This document shows positions 48,045-60,500 of a stretch of 64,000 nt of DNA, piece by piece. The DNA is taken from positions 62,001 to 126,000 of the forward strand of contig NZ_QAOW01000004.1 of NCBI RefSeq assembly GCF_003051005.1, in the 5' to 3' direction. The notes beneath the pieces are model-generated. The model had not been told where the DNA came from, did not search any database, and saw nothing but the letters and a program-made list of their open reading frames with translations. Source of the DNA: Rhodococcus sp. OK519. Its GTDB lineage: Bacteria; Actinomycetota; Actinomycetes; Mycobacteriales; Mycobacteriaceae. The translations under genes were made by a program, and so were the position numbers. The stretch's first letter is position 1. Each line of letters opens with the position of its first letter.

Positions 48045-48431
48045 TCACGGTGTCGCGTTGAGCCATTCGTAGAATGCGGGCTCCACGTTGGGGTTGGCGC
48101 CGGTGATCCCGTTGTAGGCGCCGATGCCGGCGCCGATGCCGGTGCCGAGAATGCAGCCGGCGATGAAGTTCGGGAAGATCGAGACACAGCCGACCGCCAG
48201 TCCCACCCCGGCACCGATCGCCATGCCGGCGGGGCCGCCGGTCTCCCATCCGATCTGAAGCTCGCGCATCAGGTTGTCCTGGGCGGTCTGCTTGTCGACG
48301 ACGGGCTGCACGAGCGGGACGGCGGAGTCACCGGGCGTGGGGGCCGCGTAGGCGGTGCCGGCTCCCGCGCCGAGCGCCGCCACGACGAGAACCGATGCGG
48401 CCGCGGCCGTCGAGGCCTTCAGAAGCTTCAT
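48045..48431 (-). CDS. Small secreted glycine-zipper-like protein
   Basis: A 128-residue protein started at MKLLKAS (48431; ATG 48443 would add four residues). The signal peptide is KASTAAAASVLVVAALGAGAGTAYA. The mature part has a charged helix (QTAQDNLMRELQIGWE), then a glycine-rich membrane-like region GPAGMAIGAGVGLAVGC and GCILGTGIGAGIGAYNG, and ends PAFYEWLNATP. Similar proteins are common in Nocardia and Rhodococcus with no assigned role. It is downstream of, and on the same strand as, the NRPS gene. Confidence 0.7.
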   Translation of the reverse strand: MKLLKASTAAAASVLVVAALGAGAGTAYAAPTPGDSAVPLVQPVVDKQTAQDNLMRELQIGWETGGPAGMAIGAGVGLAVGCVSIFPNFIAGCILGTGIGAGIGAYNGITGANPNVEPAFYEWLNATP

Positions 48432-48557
48432 GACGCTCTCCAAACTGTGTGGATGGAACGCACTCCAGTCGTCCCGACGCTAGTCGCTGCGACGGTCCTT
48501 CGCCACGAATCTGCGGTGTCCGCGTTCTATGCGAAGTTTGTTGCGGCAGGACCGATT

Positions 48558-51500
48558 TCAGTGCGCGGCGAGGTATTCCTCGAGCAGCGGACCGATCGCG
48601 GCCAGCGCCGCCGGCTCGATCATCTGGTTGTGCTCGCAGTCGATGGTGAACTCGCGGATGCCGCCGGTGATCGCCGGCTGCCACACCTGCGGTGAATGCT
48701 GCGCCGTCGGTTCCGTGCTGCCGTCGCCCTGACCGGCGGTGAAGAACAGCAGGTCACCGTCGAAGACATCCGGCGCATACCGGTTCATGATGCGGGCCGA
48801 CGTCGTGAACCCCTCGTTGATCCGCTCGAGATGGGCCGGCGTGAGTCCGGTGTCCTGGCCGAGGGATTCGTTGAGCAGATCCACCGCCTGCGCGTAGGTG
48901 AGGTCGCGGACGTCGCCGTAGGGCGCGAGGTCCAGCCCCAGACCCTCGAGCAGCTCGATCACCGTGAGATGCCCGGGATCCTCCTCCCCCTCCGTCAGAT
49001 AGCTGTCCATGATCGCGAGGGTCGCGACCTCCTCGTCGGCGCTACGCAGTTCGACGGCCATCGCGTGTGCGATGACGCCGCCGAGCGACCAGCCGAGCAG
49101 GTGATACGGCCCGTGCGGCTGCACCGTGCGGATCTCCTCGACGTACCGGTGCGCCAACTGTTGCACCGACTCGAAGTCGGGGCCGCCACTGAGAAGCGGC
49201 AGCTGCAGTCCGTACGCCGGGCGGTCCTTCGACAGGTGCTGCACCAAGCCCGCATACCCCCAGGACAGCCCGATCCCGGGATGGACGCAGAACAGCGGGG
49301 GCCGTTCGCCGTTGGGACGCAGCGGGATCACCACGCCGAGGGCGTCGTCGACGGGCGAGTCGCTGTGGCCGAGGTACCCCACCGGCAGGTCGATCCGCTT
49401 GGCCAGACCCGATGGCGTCGGGTCGAGGAACATCGTCTGCAGCGGCAGTTGCCGGCCGAGCCGGGCCTGCAGCTCCGACATGATGCGGGTCGCGATGATC
49501 GAATTGCCGCCGAGATCGAAGAAGCTGTCGTCGATTCCGACGTGGTCGACGCCGAGCACGTCGGCGAACACCTCGGTCACCGCGCGTTCGGTGGCCGTCG
49601 TCGGCGGGCGGAACTCGGTGGTGAGCGACGTGAACTCCGGCGCGGGCAGGGCCCGTCGGTCGAGCTTGCCGACCGGGGTCAGCGGGATCTCGTCGAGCAC
49701 CACCACCGCGGACGGCACCATGTGCGCGGGCAACTGAGCGGCGACGTGGGCGCGCAGGTCCCGCGACTCGACGGAGTGGCCCTCGACGGGACGCACGTAC
49801 GAGGCGAGCAGCGTGTCGCCGGACGGCCCGGTGTGGCCGAGGGTCGCGGCGAACGTGACGGCGGGATGCCGGGTGAGGACGGCGTCGATCTCGCCGAGCT
49901 CGATGCGGAAGCCGCGCACCTTGACCTGGAAGTCGGAGCGGCCGATGTATTCGATGGTGTTGTCGTGCCGCCACCGCACGACGTCGCCGGTGCGGTACAT
50001 CCGGGATCCGGGAGGGCCGAACGGGCTCGCGACGAAGCGGTCGGCGGTCAGCCCGGGCCGGTTGTGATAGCCGCGGGCCAGGCCGGGACCGGAGATGTAC
50101 AGCTCGCCGGGCACCCCGACAGGGACCGGGCGCAGGCGGCCGTCGAGCACGGCCTCCTCGAATCCGATTGCGGGCCCGCCGATGTTGACGACCTCGCCGG
50201 GCTGCATCGGCGCGCTGACGCTCGCCTGGATGGTCGTCTCGGTGGGGCCGTACCCGTTGAACATCCGTCGTCCCGGCGCCCACTTGGCGACCAGTTCGGG
50301 CGGGCACGCCTCGCCGGCGACCGCGAGGACCCGCAGCGATTCGAGTCCCGCGTCTTCGATCGAGGCCAGCGCGGTGGGCGTGATGAACCCGTGCGTGACG
50401 CCCTCGCGCGAGAGCAGGTCGGTCAGTTCGGCTCCGCCGTAGACGGTGGGCGGGACGATCACGAGTCGGGCGCCGGCGCTGAACGCCATCATCATCTCGA
50501 AGACCGAGGCATCGAAGCTGGGCGACGCGAGATGCGAGACGCGGGCGTCGGGCGTGACGGTGAACCGGAGCCGTTCCTCCTCGGTGAGATTCGCGATGCC
50601 CACATGGGTGACGATGACGCCCTTGGGTCGTCCCGTCGACCCCGAGGTGTAGATCAGGTAGGCGGGATGCGCGAGGTGCAGCGGTGTCGTCCGGTCGGCG
50701 TCGGTGACCGGGGCCGGCGAAGCCTCCGCCACTTGGGCGGTGAACGCGTCGTCGTCGAGGACCAGCCACGGGACGGTGTCGGGAAGCCGTTCGCGCAGTG
50801 TGGACGTCGTCAGTCCCGCCCGGCTGCCCGAGTCGGTGAGCATGTGCGCGATGCGCTCGGCCGGATAGTTCGGGTCCACCGGGACGAAGGCGGCGCCGGC
50901 CTTCGCGACGGCCCAGATCGAGACGATCTCGTCGATCGAGCGGGGCATGCCGAGGGCGACGAAGGTCTCCGGGCCGATCCCGCGTCCGGCGAGGACCCGG
51001 GCCAGGCGGTTGGAGCGTTCGTCGAGCTCGCGGTAGGTGACCGTCTGCCCGAGGTAGGACAGCGCTGTCGCGTCCGGGTCGACCGAGGCCGCGGATGTGA
51101 GCAGTTCGGGCCACACGAGCGCGGACACGTCGGAGCCGCCGTGCGCCGGTGCCAAGGCCGCGAGTTCCCCTGCATCGAGGATCTCGATGTCGCCCACCGC
51201 GCGTCCGGGGTCGGCGGTGACCGCCTCGAGGACCCGGACGAAGCGTTCGGCGATCCCGCGGACGGTGGACTCGTCGAACAGATCCGTCGCGAAGTCCAGC
51301 GACGCGACGATGCCGGCCGGGGCGCCGTCGCCGGAGAACTCCTCGGCGAGGACCAGTTCGAGGTCTTCCTTGGCGACCTGCGCGTCGATGCCGACGCCCT
51401 CGACGACCAGGCCGGGCAGCTCGAGTCGGGGCCGCTCGTTGTTCTGGAATTCGATCGACACCTGGAACAGCGGCGAGTACGACGTCGACCGGGGCGGGTT

Positions 51501-54500
51501 GATCTCCTCGACCAGGCGCTCGAACGGCACGTCCGCGTGCCCGAATGCGGCGAGGTCCGCCTCGCGTACCTGGCGCAGCAGGGCGTCGAAGGAGTCGCCG
51601 TGATCGATCCGGGTGCGCAGCACCAGGGTGTTGACGAACATTCCGACGAGTTCGTCGAGGGCGATCTCGCCGCGCCCGGCGATCGGGGTGCCGATCGCGA
51701 TGTCGTCGGTGTCCGCCAATCGGGCCAGCACGGTCGCGAGGGCGGCGTGCATCGCCATGAACATGCTCGCGCCGTGCCGGTGCGCGAGGTCGGTGATGTC
51801 CGTGTGCAGTTCGGCGGGGACGCGGAACTCGACGCGTCCGCCGCGGAACGTCTGCTGCACGGGCCGGGGGCGGTCGGTCGGGAGCTGAATGACGTCGGGG
51901 AGGCCGGCCAGTTCCTCGGTCCAGAACTGCAGCTGCCGCGTGATGAGCGAGGTGGGGTCGGTGTCGGAGCCGAGCATCTCGTGCTGCCACAGCGTGAAGT
52001 CGGCGTACTGCACGGGCAGCGGCGTCCACTGCGGGACCGCGCTCGCGGCCCGCGCGGTGTACGCGGCCATCAGGTCCCGGCCGAGCGGCGCCATCGAGTA
52101 CCCGTCGGCGCAGATGTGGTGCATGACGATCACCAGCACGTGATGCTCGTCGTCGACCTCGATGAGTTCGGCGCGCACGGGCGGTGCGACGGTGACGTCG
52201 AACCCGCGTGTGGCGAACGCGGCGATCCGCTTCCGCAGTTCGGTGTCGTCGCCGACCACGACGGGCGCGAGACCGGTGAGGACCTCACTCACCGGCCAGA
52301 CCGCCTGCGACGGCTCCTGATCGACGATCGGGTACGCGGTGCGCAGGGACTCGTGGCGTTCGAGGACGTCACCGACCGCGTCGCGCAGGGCCGCCGTGTC
52401 GAGGGTGCCGGTCAGGTTCACCGCCATCGGGATGTTGTAGGCGGCCGACGCGGTGTCGAACTGGTTGATGAACCACATCCGCTGCTGCGCGAGCGAGAGC
52501 GGGATCCGGCCGGGACGTTCGCGGCGGCCGAGTTCGGGTCGTGCGTACCCGCTGCCGGTGCCGCGCTCGCGGGCGACCCACTGCGCGAGCGCGTGGATCG
52601 TGGGCGCCTCGAACAGTGCCCGGACGGGGATGTCGGCGTCGAGCAGGCTGCTCAATCGGGCGGTGACGCGGGTCGCGATCAGCGAGTTGCCGCCCAGATC
52701 GAAGAAGCTGGCGTCGATGCCGATCCGGTCGACACCGAGAACCTCGGTGAACACGTCCGACAGCGTGTATTCGAGCGGGTTCGTCGGCGCCCGGAATTCA
52801 CCTGTGGTGAAAGTGAACTCGGGCTCGGGCAGTGCGGCGCGGTCGAGTTTGCCGACCGGGTTCAGCGGGATCTCGTCGAGCACCGTGATCGAGGCGGGCA
52901 CCATGTGGGCGGGTAGGTGCGACGACAGCCGGTCGAGCAGTGTGCTCGATTCGAGGTCGGCACCGGCCGCGCGCACCACGTAGGACGCCAGGACGGTATC
53001 CCCGGCCGGCCCGGGCACGCCGAGGGTGACGGCGAAAGTCACGGCCGGATCGGCGGTGAGTGCGGCGTCGATCTCGCCGAGTTCGATGCGGAATCCGCGC
53101 ACCTTGACCTGGAAGTCGGAGCGGCCGACGTATTCGATCGTCAGGTCGGGGCGCCACCGGACGATGTCGCCGGTCCGGTACATCCGCTCCCCCGGCTTCC
53201 CGAACGGGTTCGCCACGAACCGTTCCGCGGACAGCCCGGGACGGCGGTGGTAGCCACGGGCCAGACCCAGTCCGGCGATGTACAGCTCACCCGGCACCCC
53301 CACCGGCACCGGCTGCAGGCGGCCGTCGAGGACGACCTCGCGGACACCACGGATCGGGCCACCGATGGTGATGGGTTGGCCGACGGTCATGGGGTCGCTG
53401 ATGTTCGTCATGATCGTCGTCTCGGTCGGCCCGTACGCGTTGTGCAGGTTCCGGCCGGGCGCCCACCGCGACACCAGTTCCGGCGGGCAGGCCTCGCCGC
53501 CGACCGCGACCTCGGTGAAGTCGTCGAGGCCGGTCGGGTCGACGGTCGCGAGCGCGGCAGTGGTGACGAACGCGTGGGTGACGTGCTCGGCGGCGAGCAG
53601 GCGAGCCAGGTCGGCGCCGCCGTACACGGTGGGCTCGGCGATCACCATGGTCGCGCCCGCCCCGAATGCCTGCAGGTACTCGAAGACCGCGCCGTCGAAG
53701 CTGGGGGTCGCGAAGTGCAGGGTCCGCGACCGGGCGGTGGCGCCGAACCGGTCGATCTGGTCGAGCGCGAAGTTGTCGAGGCCGCGGTGCGCGACGACGA
53801 CGCCCTTGGGCCGGCCCGTGGATCCGGAGGTGTAGACGACGTACGCGGCGTGTTCGAGCCCCAGCGGCGCGGCACGGTCGGCGTCGGTGACGGGAGCGTC
53901 CGAGTGGGCCGCGCAGGCCGCCGCGAAGTCGGGGTCCTCGAGGGTGAGCCAGGTGACGGTGTCGGGCAGCAGGTGCCGGTGCTCGGCGACGGTCAGGCCC
54001 AGGCCGGCGCCCGAGTCGGCGAGCATGTGCTCGATCCGTTCGAGCGGATAGTTGGGGTCCACGGGGACGAACGCGGCGCCGGTCTTGCTGACCGCCCACA
54101 CCGCCAGGACCGACTCGACGGACCGCGGGATGCCGAGCGCGACGTACGACTCGGGCCCCACCCCCTGGTCGATGAGAACGCGGGCGATCCGCGACGACCG
54201 GGTGTCGAGTTCGCGGTAGGTGACCTCGCGCCCGGAGAACGACAGGGCGATCGCGTCGGGGTCGAGAGCGGCGGCGTCGGCGAAGATCTCGGGAAGGGTG
54301 CGGGTCGATCCGCCGACCGCACCCGGCACCGGCGCCAGGTCGCGGCGCTCGGTCTCGGTCAACAGGTCCAGCCGCGCGAGCGTCCGGTCCGGATCGTCGG
54401 CGATGTGCTCGAGGACGACGGCCACCCGGGTCGCGATCGACTCGATCGCCGCCCGGTCGAAGAACTCCGGGAAGTACTCGAACTTCAAGTTGAGCCGGCC

Positions 54501-57500
54501 GTTCGCCGACGCGACCACCGACAGCGGGTAGTGGGCGGCGTCGCGGCCGTCGACCCCGGTGACCCGCAGGCCGGCGATGTCGGTGTCGGCAGTCAGCGCG
54601 TCCCGGTCCACCGGGTACGACTCGAACACCGTCAGGGTGTCGAACGCCGCGGCCGGACCGGTGGCGCGCTGGATGTCGGCAAGCCCGAGGTAGTGGTGGT
54701 CGAGCAGCGTGGCCTGTTCGCGCTGCACGCGGTCCAGGAGTTCGCCGAGCGTCTCGCCGGCGTCGAGGGTGACCCGCACCGGCAGTGTGTTGATGAACAG
54801 GCCCACCATCGATTCGATACCGGGGATCTGCGGGGGCCGTCCGGACACGGTGCCGCCGAACAGGACGTCGGTACGGGCCGTCAACGCGCCCAGGACGATT
54901 CCCCACGCCGCTTGCACGACGGTGTTGAGGGTCAGGCCGCGTTCGCGTACGAGGGACCGCAGCGTGTCGGTGTGTTCCGGCGACAGCGCGACCTCGAGTT
55001 CCTCGGTGCCGGCGGCGTCGAGGCCGGTGGCGCGCGTGTTCGGCGCCAGCAGGGTCGGCTCCTCGAGCCCGGCGAGGGCCCGCCGCCACGCCGCGGTGGA
55101 CTCGGTGGGATCCTGGTCCGCCATCCAGGCCAGGTAGTCCCGGTAGGGATGCACGCGGGGCAGCAGCGACGCGTCGCCGTCGGTCGCGTACAAGGTGAGC
55201 AGGTCGCGGATCACGAGCGGCGTCGACCAGCCGTCGAGCAGGATGTGGTGGTTGGTGACCACGAGGCGGTGCTCGCCGCCGCCGAGGTTCACCAGCGTCA
55301 TCCGGATCGCCGGTGCCGTCGTCAGATCGAAGCGGGTGCCCCGGTCCGCGACCATCAGTTCGTCGTAGCGGCGGGCGCGGGCGCCCGGGTCGAGGCGGGA
55401 GAGATCGACCTCGGTCCACGGCAGGTCCACGCGTTCCGGAATCACCTGTACCGCACCGCTGTCCGACCCGGCGCCGTCGGGCCGCACGAACGCCGCCCGC
55501 AGGTTCGGGTGCCGGTCCAGCAGCGCCTGCCCGGCCCGCCACAGCCGGTCGGTGTCGACGCTGCCGCCCAGCGACAGGGTCAATTGCACCAGGTACGCGT
55601 CCACCGAGTCGTCGGCGAGCATCGCGTGGAAGTGCAGGCCGGCCTGCAGCGGGGACAGCGACCACACGTCGCTCAGCCCCGGATACCGGTGCTCGAGCTT
55701 GTCGATCTCCGTCTGGTCGAGGCCGACGAGGTCCAGATCCGACGGCGTGAGTCCGCCCGCGCCCGGGTGCGCGGCGTGCCGGGCCAGCGCCGACAGCGCC
55801 CGCACCCACAGGTCGGCGAGTTCGCCGACGTCGACGGTCGCGAGGACGCCGCGCGGGAACGCCCACGTCGCGCGCAGTCGCGGGCCGTCGGGGGTGTCGC
55901 CGACGACGGCGTTGACGTCGAGGGCGCTCGCGACGGGCATCGTCGCGCTGGGGGCGTCGTCGAGTTCGGTGTCGCTCACCGGCACCCACGGAATGTCTTC
56001 TGCGGTCGCGGTTCCGCCGAGGCGGCCCAGGTAGTTGAAGGTGACCTGCGGCGTCGGCAGGTCCGCGAGGACCGGCGCGGTGCGCGGGTCGAGGTAGCGG
56101 AGCATGCCGAACCCGATGCCGTGGTCAGGGATCGTGAGGAGTTGCTCCTTGACGGCCTTGAGGGCGGCGCCCGCGGCGGGGCCGGCGCCGAACGCGTCGT
56201 CGACGTCGATCCCGGTCAGGTCCAGACGGACCGGGAAGATCGTCGTGAACCAGCCGACGGTGCGGCCCAGGTCGGCGCCGGGCACCACCTGGTCCTCGCG
56301 GCCGTGTCCCTCGAGGCTGACCAGCGCGGTGTCGGTGTCGGCGCCGCGGGTGCGCCGCCATCGGGTCAGCGCCATCGCGAGACCCGTCAGCAGGGCGTCG
56401 GCGACATTGCCGTGGAACACCTCCGGCACCGTGGTGAGCAGCGACTCGGTGATCGGGGTCGGCAGTTCGACCGTCACCTTGTCGACGGTGCCGTGCACGT
56501 CGACGGCCGGGTCGAGGGGCCGGGACCCGATCACCGGGTCCGGGGTGTCGAGGGTGGTCCGCCACAGGTCGAGTTCCCGATCCCGGCCGGTGACGTCGGC
56601 GAGCCCGTGGGCCCACCGGCGCATCGAGGTTCCGGTCGGTGTGAGGTCGGGCAGGTCTCCGGCCTCGACCCGCGCCCACGCGGCCGCCAGATCGGGGACC
56701 AGGATGCGCCACGAGACGCCGTCGACCGCGAGGTGGTGGATCACCAGCAGCAGGCGCCCACCCGACGAACCGGCGTCGAACCACACCGCCTGCAGCACGG
56801 TGCCCGCCGCGGGGTCGAGCCGGCCCGCTGCGTCGTCGAGGGCCGCGGCCGCGGTGGCGGTGAAGTCCGTGCCGGACAGCGACTCGACCGGGATCCGGGT
56901 GATCAGGCCGGCGACGTCCACCGCGCCGACCGGCCGCACCAGCATCGTGGGCTCGGCCCCGGGCTGCAGCCGGGCGCGCAGCATGTCGTGCCCGTCCACG
57001 ACCGCCTGCAGCGTCCGCTCCAACTGGTCGCGGTCGATCTCGCGCGGCAGCGCCAGCAGCGCGGTCTGGGTGTACCGGCGCACGTCGTCGCTGCGGCCCA
57101 GGAGCCAGTGCATGATCGGCGTGAGCGGGAACTCGCCGATCCCGCCGCCGGGCAGTTCCTCGAGGTGGACCGTTCCCTCGCCGGTGTCGTCGGCGGCGAC
57201 CGCTGCCAGCCCGGCCACGGAGCGGTGCTCGAAGACGTCCCGCGGGGTGAAGCGCAGACCCGCCGCCTTCGCCCGCGACACCAACTGGATCGACATGATC
57301 GAGTCGCCGCCGAGGCCGAAGAACGAATCGTCCACCCCCACCGAGTCGAGACCCAGTACCTCGGCGAACAGCCCCGCGAGGGTGCGCTCGGCATCGGTCT
57401 GCGGGGCGCGTCCGGCGGTGGTCCGGACCCCGAACTCGGGCTGCGGCAACGCCTTGCGGTCGAGCTTGCCGTTTGCGGTGATCGGGAGTTCGCCCAGGAC

Positions 57501-60500
57501 CATGAGCGCCGCCGGCACCATGTACGACGTGAGCTCGCGGCCCACGTGGTCCAGCACGTCCTGAGTGTCGAGGTCGGTTGTCTGTTCGGGGACGGCGTAC
57601 GCGACGAGCCGGGCGGGTGCGGCACCATCCTGGTGCACCGCCACCACTGCCTGCGCGATCCCCGGGTATTGCAGCAACGTCGCCTCGATCTCGCCCAGTT
57701 CGATCCGGAAGCCGCGGATCTTCACCTGGAAGTCGCTGCGGCCCAGATACTCCAGCCGACCGTCGCGGTTCCAGCGAGCCAGGTCGCCGGTGCGGTACAT
57801 CCGGGTTCCCGGTTCGCCGAACGGATCGGCGACGAACCGGCCGGACGTCAGCGCGCCGCGGCCGAGATAGCCGCGGGTCAGCTGCTCCCCCGCGACGTAC
57901 ATCTCGCCGGTGACTCCCGGTGGGACGGGGTGCAGACGCTCGTCCAGGACGACCACCCGCAGTCCGGGGATCGCGCGGCCGATGACGCTCGCGTCGGCGG
58001 CCTCGGCGAACGCCCGGTCGAGTTCGAGATGCGTGACGTGCACGGTGGTCTCGGTGATGCCGTACATGTTCACCAGGCGCGGTGCGGTGTCCGGGTGGCG
58101 GCCGTACCAACGGCCCAGCTGCCCCAGATCGAGTGCCTCGCCGCCGAACACGACGTACCGCAAGGCCAGGTCGGTGCCCGGGGATGCGTTTTCGGTCGCC
58201 AGCCGGTCGGCCTCGGCCAACTGGTAGAACGCGGTCGGGGTCTGGTTGAGCACCGTCACCCGCTCGGTGCGCAGCAGGTCCAGGAACATCTCCGGCGACC
58301 GCGCGGTGTAGAAGTCGACGACGACGAGTCGGCCGCCGTGCAGCAGCGGACCCCACAGCTCCCACACCGAGAAGTCGAACGCGTACGAGTGGAACATCGT
58401 CCACACGTCGTTCTCGTCGAAGCCGAACGCGCTCGCCGTGTTCGCGAACAGCGTCGACACGTTGCGGTGCGTGACCTGCACGCCTTTGGGGCGGCCGGTG
58501 GAGCCGGACGTGTAGATGACGTATGCGACGTCGTCGGGGCGCAGAGGCGAGAGCCGGTCGGCGTCGGTGAACGGCCGGTCCGGTAGCACGTCCAGCGCCC
58601 GGATCGTCTCGTCCGAGTCCAGCCGGATCAGGGGCAGATCGGTGTCCGGGATCGCGTCGGCGTCGGCGAGAGTGGTCAGTACGCAGATCGGTGCGGCGTC
58701 GCCGAGCATGAACGCGAGCCGCTCCGCCGGATACGTGACGTCGAGCGGGAGATACCCGGCGCCGGACTTGACGACCGCCAACAGCGCGACCACCAGATCG
58801 GCGGACCGCGGCAGCGCCACCGCGACGAGTGTCTCCGGGCCCACCCCGGCCGCGACGAGGTGACGGGCGAGGCGGTTGGCTCGGGCCTCGAGTTCGGTGT
58901 AGTCGATCGTCTCCCCGTCGGAGGTCAGGGCCGGCCGGTCGGCGAAGCGGGCCGCGGCGGACGCGAAACGATCGGCGAGGGTCTCCTCGCCCGCACCGAC
59001 CCCTGCGGTGTTCCACTCGTGCAGCATCGTGTCGCGTTCGGCGGCGGTGGTGATCTCGACGTCGCCGGTCGGGCGGGACGGGTCCGCAACGAGCGCCTCG
59101 ACCAGTCGGGTGAAGCGCTCCCCCAGATCCCGGACCGTGTCGGGCTCGAACAGGTCCGTCGCGTACGTGAACACCGCCGACATGCCCGCCGGGACACCGG
59201 ATTCGTCGTGACGTTCGGCGAGCGTGAGCTGCAGGTCGAACTTCGCGACGGCCAGTTCGGCCTCGACGGGGTCGGCCACCAGCCCCGGCAGCTCGAGGCG
59301 CGGGAGTTCGTTGTTCTGGAACTCGAGCAGCACCTGGAACAGCGGCGAGTGCGCGGTCGAGCGTTCCGGGGCCAGCACGTCCACCAGTCGCTCGAACGGC
59401 AGGTCCGCGTGACCGAACGCCGCGAGGTCGAACTCGCGGGTGCCGGCCAGCAGATCACCGAAGCCGCGGTCCGGGTCGACGCGGCTGCGCAGCACCAGCG
59501 TGTTGACGAACATGCCCACCAGATCGTCGAGTTCCGCCTCGCCGCGGCCCGCGATCGGGGTGCCGATCGCGATGTCGTCGGTGCCGCTCAGCTTGGCCAG
59601 CAGCACCGCGAGGGCCGCGTGCGCCGCCATGAACATCGTGGCGCCGTGCCGTCGCGCGGATTCGGCGAGCGAGCGGTGCACCGCCGCCGGGATCTCGAAG
59701 TGCCCGCGGGCGCCGTCGAAACTCTGCCGGGCGGGACGGGGACGGTCGGTCGGCAGCGTGATCGCCTCGGGCAGCCCGGAGAGGGCGTCGGTCCAGAAGC
59801 CGAGCTGGCGACGGACCAGCGAGTCCGCGTCGTCCTCGGATCCGAGGACCTCGTGCTGCCACAGCGCGAAGTCGGCGTACTGCACCGGCAGCGGGGTCCA
59901 CTGCGGCACATGGCCGCCCGTGCGGGCCACGTATGCGGTCATCACATCCCGGGCGAGCGGCGCCATCGAGAAGCCGTCGGCGCTGACGTGGTGGACGACG
60001 ATCGTCAGGATGTGCTCACGCGGGCCGAGTCGGAGCAGTTCCGCACGGACCGGGACGGCGGCGGTGACATCGAAGCCGCGGGAGATCAGCGCCGCGATCC
60101 GGGCGGGCACCTGGTCGGGCGGGGTGTCGACGGCGTCGAGTCCGGGCGCGGCCTCGGCGGCGGGGACGATCATCTGCAGCGGTTCGCCGTCACGGGTCGG
60201 GAAGAACGTGCGCAGAGTCTCGTGCCGTTCGACGACGTCGACGACCGCCGCGGCCAGCGCCTGGGTGTCCAGTTCGCCGGACAGGCGCACGGCCAGCGGA
60301 ATGTTGTAGGCGGCCGACTCGGTGTCGAACTGGTTGATGAACCACATGCGCTTCTGCGCCAGCGACAGCGGTACGGGGTCGGGCCGCTGCTGCGGCACCA
60401 GCGACGGCCGGACGACAGTGCCGAGCTGTTCGCGGGAGACCCAGCGCGCCAACAGGTGCGCGGTCGGCGCCTCGAACACTGCCCGCACCCCGAGGTCGAC

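Noticed and set aside
48696-58586. Very long open frames on the plus strand (1,406 and 1,889 codons) opposite the NRPS gene
   Set aside because: They are antisense shadows of a high-GC gene: arginine/glutamate/histidine-rich low-information sequence without domains, while the minus frame contains complete NRPS motifs.
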